A stretch of 64,000 bases of DNA from contig OX465582.1 in assembly GCA_950022655.1 (NCBI GenBank), positions 88,537,801-88,601,800 of the forward strand. The letters are read 5' to 3'. A program made the position numbers and the translations under genes. Under the pieces are notes generated by a model. The model worked only from the letters and a program-made list of their open reading frames with translations, had not been told where the DNA came from and searched no databases. The stretch is from Alentia gelatinosa (lineage: Eukaryota; Annelida; Polychaeta; Phyllodocida; Polynoidae). Position 1 is the first letter of the stretch, and each line of letters opens with the position of its first letter. Below are positions 56,857 through 64,000 of the stretch, one piece after another.

Positions 56857-57450
56857 CAAACTAGACGCAAATAGTATGTTCATCATTGATGAATGGGCTT
56901 GCTATTATAAATGAATAACGATTCAAAGGTTTGGGTTTCATTCAATCGTTTCTGGAACTCACTTGCACTGGGGTTCATTTCCCCGTCGCGGATGTATTCC
57001 ACTTACAGCAGTCGGATAACAGTAAAATGTGATTGTCTGACGCTAACTCAACCAAACCAAACCAAAACGTGCAGCCAGTCAACTTGCCAACTCTAAGACC
57101 CTGAGATCCTGGCACCCTGCTCCTTTCTCAATATCACAGTGACTAGTAAGCATATAGTGAAGGGATAATTTCCTTGCAGTACGCTGGAAGTGCATATGTG
57201 ACCCCCTCTAACCTTTAGACAATGTATATAGGCACGCTCTAATAAGAGATATTACAATACAGTGTACAGATTACATACGAACGTAGGAAACCTAGCATTT
57301 GCCTAGAATATGACATATGGATAAAAAGTCACAGGGAATAGCACGCAGATAGTGAAGGGATAGCTTTTTTGCAGTACGCTAGAAGTCCATATATGACCCG
57401 TAAAACCAGTAGGGTACATAGCGCGTGTGAGCACGCTCTAATAGAGAATA
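56857..57450 (-). repeat. Dispersed repeat family (copy 3, reversed)
   Basis: GTTCATCATTGATGAATGGG to AGCACGCTCTAATAGAG, reverse of 53225-53610, itself partly duplicated (57130-57250 and 57340-57440). Confidence 0.7.
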
Positions 57451-58165
57451 GAATCGAAAACCGTTTCTCTCTATCTTAATTAGATCAAAATGTATTGCTC
57501 TTTACACGGCGACCGCCCTCCAACTCCCCTCGGGTTAATACACCGCACTCCGGCAGTATACGAGGTTTACCAGCATCACACGGTTTTAGCCTACTACTCA
57601 TGCCATTCCCTTGCCAAGAGGGGAAGGAATGCTCCAGTATGCCAGGGCGCAGTTAAATAATTTACCCTCGTACATGTAGACTCTTTTCTGGACCCCAGCA
57701 TGACCCAGGGATGGTGAGGGTCAACTTTATTCAACACTCATGGACGACCATTGTTAGGAATGTTATGGAATGCGCTTGAATATCATTAAACCAATACCCT
57801 CGTACGATGTACACCGTACTTTTGTAGGCATACGTTATAACAGAGCCCAGGTTTGATGTAGTTGATAAACGATTTTCTTGGAATGAGCCTATAGTAAGGG
57901 TTCATCATAGGTAGATAGATTTTTAAGAAATGCTAAGGCGATTATAATTATATAGTACGGCCTGACCATGCTGTACAAGCTACAAAAGAAGATGATAATT
58001 TACGGTTCGTACGGAACGAGGCGTTTACGCCGAGTTCCGCACGAACCGTAAATTATCATCGAGGGGTCGCAGCAGTAAATTATCATCGAGTGATCGCAGC
58101 AGTCCCGTTACCAGTCCACATGCCTGCGTCAGTTCTCTGGGTGTATCGTGGGCGGGGCCTTGTTT
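57451..58165. repeat. Unassigned sequence with foldbacks
   Basis: CCTCGTACATGTAGACTCTTTT (57667) has an inverted relative near 62130. Perfect foldback at 57988-58060 (GATGATAATTTACGGTTCGT). No exon. Confidence 0.5.
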
Positions 58166-58169
58166 CGTT

Positions 58170-58630
58170 ACCCTCCTAGACTGGCTCCAGTCCCTGCATA
58201 CTATGGCTACCCTTCTCGCTTGGATACAGGGACTGGTACAATCGGTAATGGTGTTGGATTTTTGGCGTTCTTTAGCGCCAGTGTTCCCAACACTCTCCAT
58301 ACAGATATCCTGGCTACTGCTCAGGATATCTGCTGGGAGATTGATACCCTATCACTTTGATCTCAATCGGGTCACAGTCAGGAGAAGGCGAAATGTATTG
58401 CTATGACAACACAGGCGGCCAGGGAACTGGAGGAAGGGAGGGGGAGGGGTATGAGGAGATGAAAGGTTACAGGGAGCAGGTTGGGGCCATAAACAGGAGA
58501 CTTCGTTCATAGTGGACAAGTCTTTGATTCATGGGCCAGTCAGAGAAGGATATATACTAAGATAAACTTTATTCTGATTGTGTTTTATCAATTAATGAAT
58601 GCTCATAATCAAAGACTTGAGCAAGTCTAC
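58170..58630 (-). mobile_element. AGACTTGAGCAAGTCT MITE (copy 3)
   Basis: CTAGACTGGCTCCAGTCCCT at the left and AGACTTGAGCAAGTCTAC at the right, uninterrupted ~460 bp. Confidence 0.85.
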
Positions 58631-58899
58631 TACCCTCCTTCTCCTGGCATTGCTCCAGTATTAACAACACCTAAATCTCTCCCCCAGACGGGCAGAGATG
58701 GGCAGTTCTCGTATTTAGGAGCGGGTCCCTGAGGGGTAAGAAGCGGTGCTGACTCAGTCGACGTACTAGTGTTCGGACCGGGCTGGTGTCTGTTCAGTTC
58801 TCCAGATTCGTTATTGACTGCAGAACCTAATACTCGATTAAATATCCGCGCCGTTAGTGGAATGATGTCAGAGTCCATATGTTGTATCTATCGGGTAAT

Positions 58900-59115
58900 A
58901 GGAATGTATAGTGCATAACTAAAGTGAACTAAAATCGGCATGCACCAGTCAGGTGGATGATAAATATGATATAGACTGGTTTCATATTTTAAAAAAATAC
59001 AACGGTTGTTTGTTGTCGGAGTTGACCCTAAGCAATATCCTTGTATTTGCTCGGATATTACTATGCATCAACTCCTCAGAGCATATGGCCGCTTGTATCT
59101 GAAACCAGTCAATAT

Positions 59116-59185
<70 letters not shown>
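58900..59185. repeat. AATATTGACTGG foldback and TA microsatellite
   Basis: 58972 ACTGGTTTCATATT versus 59097 TATCTGAAACCAGTCAATAT; then (TA)n from about 59122 to 59185. Confidence 0.85.
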
Positions 59186-59187
<2 letters not shown>

Positions 59188-60064
59188 AATGTCCAGTTAG
59201 TGTATCATTATCTGGCTGCTTTGGTCATAGAAAAAACCTTGTTATGGTTGCCATGGGAACAATTGAATGGCTTCAAAAAATGGTGGTACCTATCAATGCT
59301 GTGTGTTATTGCTAAATTTATCAATTTGTATGTGTCATTCATAAAATTATTCTTTTTATCCAACTTTAATAACCATGCGAAAACCAAAAATGGGGGTTCC
59401 CCCACAAATTGGAATGTTACCATGGCAACAGTTCTTCCAAGAAAAAAGAAAAGGGCATAGTTCCATACTGTACACTTTTGGCCAAAGAATGATAAATTTT
59501 ACAGACAGAAAAAATGCATTTATTCACCTTTTCTTATAAAAGTATGTATTATGTGTCAGTATGTATTAAATTTTGTTTTCCTTCTATTACCATGGAAACG
59601 AGTATGATGCTACACTTTTTGGAACAAACGAGTATCGGATTCAGATTCCTGAGGTCATAATTGACTAATATGGCAAGTTTCAGCCAGTAGACTTTTGGGG
59701 GTCAATTTTACCCATTTTTAGGCCATTTGCTCCTCTACTATCAAAGGCAAACCGCCAATACAAGCATCTATGATGAAGGCAGAAGAATTATTTAGGCATA
59801 CATATGACTATTCGGCTATAACCACCACATAGTATAAAATGCGATTGGCAATGTGAAAGTGTACTTGAGGCTGTTTTTAGTAAAGAGCCTGACATTGTTG
59901 ACTCTGTGGCTTTTCTGTTTTTACAGTCGGGGATCTCTCTGGGCTGCTCACTTTAGGGCCGTAGAGACAACATACGTAATGACAAAAACACGCACATAAA
60001 CACAAACCTCACCACATAGTAGGAGGCCCCAGCCATACAGGAAGCCAATGAATCGTCAACAGTA
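59186..60064. other. Unassigned sequence
   Basis: Nothing recognised. TGGTTGCCATGGGAACAATT (59238) and TGTTACCATGGCAACAGTTC (59413) form a weak inverted pair, so a small transposon is possible. Confidence 0.4.
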
Positions 60065-60508
60065 TAGCTCAGATATTTAGAGGGAAACTCATGAGATGAA
60101 AATCACTTGTGTTTTTTGTCCCACAGGCTCAACATTGGGAACTCGTTCTCAATACCCCTGCGAGTATTGCAGTCTGTTCTCCATGGTTTATATCTTGTGT
60201 GTTGTCCATTCTTTTAGTGTGTATAGGGGTGAGATAAATACAGAAAGCACTCGTTTTGATCAGAATCATTGTTCTCCGACTTGTTTATCGCTACGTGATA
60301 TTCCCTCGGCTGTCGCCTCATTCATATCCTTCCACATCAAACTCGTGCAGACCAAGTTATTTTTATCCAGTCGGTGTCTGATTTTATCTCGTCCTGTTTG
60401 TGACGTCACCACCCATTGAGTTTTTGTACATACCCCATGGGCATTGAGTACGAGTTTCCAATGCTAAGTCCATGGGGGAAACATACCAGGGGTGAGATAA
60501 AGTCGGTA
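60065..60508. repeat. Foldback element, CATAGRCTTAACATTGGGAA family
   Basis: Arm pairs CCCACAGGCTCAACATTGGG (60120) and GAGTTTCCAATGCTAAGTCC with GGGGTGAGATAAAG (60452-60500). Confidence 0.7.
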
Positions 60509-60668
60509 ACCACTGACAGTCTATGTCTCAGTGAAGCATGTCAAACTGTTACCAATTCATAATGTATGTACATGAATAATAATCACTCAGTCTCCATATA
60601 TAATTTACATGTGCCCCAGCAGAACTGCGACGGTCGGCATTCCTAGTCCTGAAGGGTTGTGAGTCAAT

Positions 60669-60995
60669 GATAAGGTGTCACTACAAAGTGTCCCCTTAAG
60701 CGGGTTTAGGAGCGAAATAACTGTCCCCTTAAGCGGGGCTAAAATAAGCTCTCAATAGAGTGGAAATATTCTCCCCATAAGCGGGGTATCCCCGTCAGCG
60801 GGGTGTCCCAGAAGCGGGGTTTTACTGTAATTATATAGAACCACCTGACCATGCTGTACATGCTACAAAATGAGATGGAGAATTGTTTGTTTTTTACGGA
60901 ACGAGGCCGAATTCCGTAAATAACATCAATTGCCATCGAGTTTGCAGCATGTACAAGCATGGTGGGTCGTTCGATATTTATTATATACCCATAAT
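60669..60995. repeat. CAGTAAAACCCCGC MITE and adjoining foldback
   Basis: 60669-60830 mirrors 39660-39931 and ends GCGGGGTTTTACTGTAA. 60838-60965 is a foldback with arms GACCATGCTGTACATGCTAC, as at 57964. Confidence 0.7.
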
Positions 60996-61175
60996 TAATC
61001 AAATCTTACCATATATTGGCATAGAAGACATGTCAAAATGAAACTCCACACACTGCTGATGTTTCAACGTGTTCAGTATAACAGTGTACTGCACAGGGTT
61101 CAGTATACAATTTATACTGCATGGGGAGCAGCAGTACGTAATTATCAAATATACTGCATGGGAATATAATAGTAA

Positions 61176-61780
61176 GCTTTATAAACTGACAAAACCCTGT
61201 CACTCGGGGAATGGCAGGTCATCACTAACCCTTCTCAGACACACTCATCAGGGTCAATTCACGTGTGGCTAACATTATTTTTATTACATACCTATGGCCG
61301 AACTTCTATGAAATACTACCCGCTGCTAGGGGTGCAGTATAAATAATGTTCGGGCGCACTGAGCCCGTAGTGAATATTCGGGTGCACTGTGACCATCGGG
61401 TTAATTGGTACATTTAATAGGTATATAAAACGGCGGTTTTTTAATATTTAGGTATGTAATAATAAGAAAACGTGGTGACTGAGCCCGTAGGGATGCCATT
61501 CTCGGCCTTTTGATGCCAGAAATACGTCCCTCCGCCTGCGACGTCGGGACATTCATAGCATGAATAGACCTCGAACGTCTATCCCTTCGGTCGTAGTAAC
61601 CACGTTTTCTCTTAATACTGCACCCCTAGCAGTGGATAGTATTTCATAGACGTTGGGCAATAGGTATATAAAACAATTTATAAACTGACAAAACCCTGTA
61701 ACTCAGGGACTGGCAGGTCACAACTAACCCTTCACAGAGGCACTCATCAGGGTCAATTCACGTGTGGCTTCCGTGTGGCT
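61176..61780. mobile_element. Complete TIR element flanked by direct duplication
   Basis: Element 61306-61652: ends CTATGAAATACTACCCGCTG and the inverted CAGTGGATAGTATTTCATAG, with inner arms AAGAAAACGTGGTGACTGAG and ACTA-free complement CCACGTTTTCTCTT. Both sides carry a ~95-bp direct repeat (CAAAACCCTGTCACTCGGGG at 61190 and CAAAACCCTGTAACTCAGGG at 61688). Confidence 0.75.
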
Positions 61781-62278
61781 TCCGTGTGGCTTCCCGGTCC
61801 AGGCTTATTGCATGTTACTGGGGGCAGTGATTTCCCCACGGGACTGAGCGCCATTACCCATAAGAAATATAAGGCCAAAAGATAAAAGAAAAGTTTATAT
61901 AAAAAAAGATAAAAACACCCCAAACATACCCCCTCCGGAATGCAGACGAAGGGGAGAACAGGGGCCCTTTAATAATTTTTAGGCTCGTACATGGAGACCC
62001 TTTTCTGTGCCTCGTACAATGGTTATCCTTTAATAATAATGTTTGCTAAGATGATATTAGCAATCTGTAAGGTCGTCCATAAGTGTTGAATAAAGTTGAC
62101 CCACATCGTCCCTGGGTCTCTATGGCATTTGGAAAAGGGTCTACATGTACGATCCTAGATTATTAGGTCTGCTGGGGGGGACAGTAATTACCAATCTGTT
62201 CACCCTCTTGGTCGCCTTGCCTCCTCGTGGTGCAGACCGGATATGTTGGCCACAAGCATAACAAAAGCAACCAGGGTG
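61781..62278. other. Unassigned sequence with inverted pair
   Basis: CTCGTACATGGAGACCCTTT (61983) and its inverse AAAGGGTCTACATGTACGAT (62135) suggest a ~175-bp foldback. No exon. Confidence 0.5.
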
Positions 62279-62562
62279 GGGAGTTAGCTCAGTAGTAAAG
62301 AGCACTGGACTTTGTTGATTGGAGTCCCACTGCAGCGACTTTTCTCCTTCACCCCCAGCAGTGGTAGACTTATTGTTATATCAAAGGCCAGTCCTTCTCA
62401 TACCATGTCTATGTGGTATGGGAAGTAAAAGAACTCTCACCTCGGTAAATGTGAAGGGGTGGGATTTCTACCTACATTCATCTCATAGATTCGGTCAAAC
62501 CCAAAGTAAGTCTAGTTGAACAAATTGGACGTTAAACTACCCCAACAAACAAACAAACCTAG
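62279..62562 (+). mobile_element. tRNA-derived SINE (best copy)
   Basis: GGGGAGTTAGCTCAGTAGTA (A-box-like), GATTGGAGTCCCACTGC (B-box-like), body AGTGGTAGACTTATTGTTAT, ACCATGTCTATGTGG, CTCTCACCTCGGTAAATGTG and tail AACTACCCCAACAAACAAAC. About 280 bp. Confidence 0.9.
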
Positions 62563-62578
62563 TTTATTAAACGGGCTC

Positions 62579-63168
62579 CTGGTTACTGGAGAACTCATTT
62601 TGGAGAACTCCACCCGCGAAGTCGACCCGTTTTAGTTACTTATGGATAAAGCAGTTTTGCATAGAAAGAAAGGCCTTACTAGTTAGCTTTTAGACGAATA
62701 AACCAGCGGATTTGAAAAATAAATCCAGATATGTAAAGGGGTAGTGTTAGGGATAAGGTTTAAGGTAGGATCTTCTGTTTATTCTCTTTCCCAGAAAAGA
62801 CCAAATTTGAAGCCAATACACCATACTCACTACTAAGTATATTTATCCACAGTTGTATTGAAAAGATACTTGAGATGGGAAGATATAAAACGGGTTGAGC
62901 TCATTATAGGTCGAGTTCTTCTAGCAGGTTGAGTTTGTGGTTGAGTTCAAGTTCCTTTAAGGTCGAGTTCTTCTAACGGGTCGAATTTTTTACAGGTCGA
63001 GTCCGTTTCAGGTAAAGTTCTTCTAATGGGTTGATTTTTTTTACGGGTTGATTTTTTTCATGGGTCGAGTTTGTTACAGGTCGAGTTCTCCTAGCGGGTC
63101 GAGTTCGTTACGTGTTGAGTTTTTCTAATGGGTCGAGTTCATTTCGGGTCGAGTTCTCCAGTATTCGC
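62579..63168. mobile_element. GAACTCGACCCG element (copy 3)
   Basis: Left GGTTACTGGAGAACTCATTT, right inverted GTCGAGTTCTCCAGTATTC. The core telomere-like array is reduced to one or two motifs. Confidence 0.8.
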
Positions 63169-63284
63169 AGAGCTAAAATCGCACCTGCTGCCGCTTCACC
63201 AGCTGCCTGTCCGGTTATAAGGAATTAAAGAAGAAAGCAACAAATTTTGTTGATTATCCATCAGTTGGTTATCCATTGTTATCC

Positions 63285-63500
63285 AGTTTGTTGGTTATCC
63301 ATCAGTAGCATCCAAACGAGTTGGAGAATAACTTCTTTGACCAAAACAAATTTCTTTCTGTATTTATCTCACCCCTGTACACACTAAAGAAAAATGGACG
63401 GCACACAGGATATAGACCATGGAGAACGTACAGCAATACTCATAGGGGAATGAGTTCCCAGTGTTAAGCATATGGGACAAAAATACCAGGGGTGAGATAA
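63285..63500. repeat. Foldback element, CATAGRCTTAACATTGGGAA family
   Basis: Starts near ATTTATCTCACCCCTGTACA (63361) and ends GTTCCCAGTGTTAAGCATAT with GGGGTGAGATAATGG. Confidence 0.65.
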
Positions 63501-63960
63501 TGGATATTGGAGAAATCGACCTGTAACGAACTCGACACGAAAAAACTCGACCTGTATCGAACTCGACCCGTTTTAAGAACTCGACCAGTTTTAAATCTTC
63601 CCTACTCAAGCATCTTATTACAACTGTGGATAAATACTATATTCAATAGTAAGTATGTTATCTTGACCTCAAACTTTGTCTTCTCTGGGGAAGAAAACGA
63701 ACAGAAAATCCTTCCCCTAAGCCTATCCCTAACCCTAAGCCTTTCCCTTCCCCGATCCCCTGCACCTTAACATATCTGGACTTATTTTCTGCTGGTGTAT
63801 TTGTCTAAAAACTAGTCAGACATTCCATTCTATATGAAAATGTCTTATTCATAAGTATCTGAAACGGTTCGAGTTCTCCAATCGATTTCTCCAAAACGGG
63901 TCGAGTTCTCCTTACAACTATGGGTCGAGTTCGTTTCGGGTCGAGTTCTCCAGTAACCGA
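63501..63960. mobile_element. GAACTCGACCCG element (copy 4, reversed core)
   Basis: Left series CGAACTCGACC (63530-63575), core with CCCTAACCCTAAGCC, right end GGTCGAGTTCTCCAGTAACC. About 460 bp. Confidence 0.85.
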
Positions 63961-64000
63961 GATAATACCGTGAACTATGGTGTGGCCACACAACCCGTGG

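Noticed and set aside
59119..59200. Ile-Tyr repeat proteins
   Set aside because: Translation of the TA microsatellite on both strands.
61176..61780. LTR pair of a small retrotransposon
   Set aside because: The ~95-bp direct repeats lack TG...CA ends and any coding sequence between; the middle is a TIR element.
35354..64000. Further INPP5F exons (SAC domain, CX5R motif)
   Set aside because: I looked for the expected next block (like LVLIRQ and LVGKLPGDHEV) on the plus strand and found no match; the exon is probably further right.

Overview
This is eukaryotic, metazoan DNA. Two split genes sit head to head around position 22,460-22,696, with GT-AG introns, short GC-rich exons and long AT-rich introns full of transposon remains. 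The organism is probably a marine invertebrate deuterostome, and I favour a lancelet (amphioxus). Support comes from proteins close to the vertebrate orthologues, vertebrate-style promoter motifs, many foldback MITEs, and intron minisatellites that overlap splice sites (a feature I recall from memory as reported for amphioxus genes). The species is inference.

Minus strand, 22,460 down to 256: twenty consecutive exons of POLR2B, the RNA polymerase II second-largest subunit RPB2. All splice sites and phases agree, giving residues 1 to about 1080. The last ~94 residues, including the C-terminal zinc-binding clamp/anchor, lie beyond the left edge. Plus strand, from 22,696: the first two coding exons (22,696-22,792 and 35,273-35,353) of an INPP5F/SAC2-like phosphoinositide phosphatase gene. 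Later exons were not found and probably lie beyond the right edge. Only 235 bp separate the two start codons. That interval has ETS-, YY1- and ZNF143-like sites and no clear TATA box, which suggests a shared bidirectional promoter.

Intron 1 of the INPP5F-like gene carries a full-length Ty3/Gypsy LTR retrotransposon in antisense (23,085-31,835). Its two 278-bp LTRs are identical and it is flanked by a 4-bp duplication, so it inserted recently. It has a ~1.5 kb leader built of 147-bp tandem repeats and a gag with a CCHC knuckle. A -1 frameshift site lies directly before the gag stop codon. The pol (protease, RT, RNase H, integrase) is intact and has a repetitive tail with three PPxY motifs. A short stretch before the 3' LTR may hold a third, spliced reading frame.

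The rest (POLR2B introns, the INPP5F introns and 35.4-64 kb) is repeats: foldback/TIR MITEs of a dozen families, tRNA-derived SINEs, elements with telomere-like GGGTTAGGG cores, elements carrying a 46-bp palindrome-bearing minisatellite, and several satellite arrays. I saw no further convincing host exon there. Boundaries of repeats are by eye and approximate; exon boundaries are base-exact predictions.
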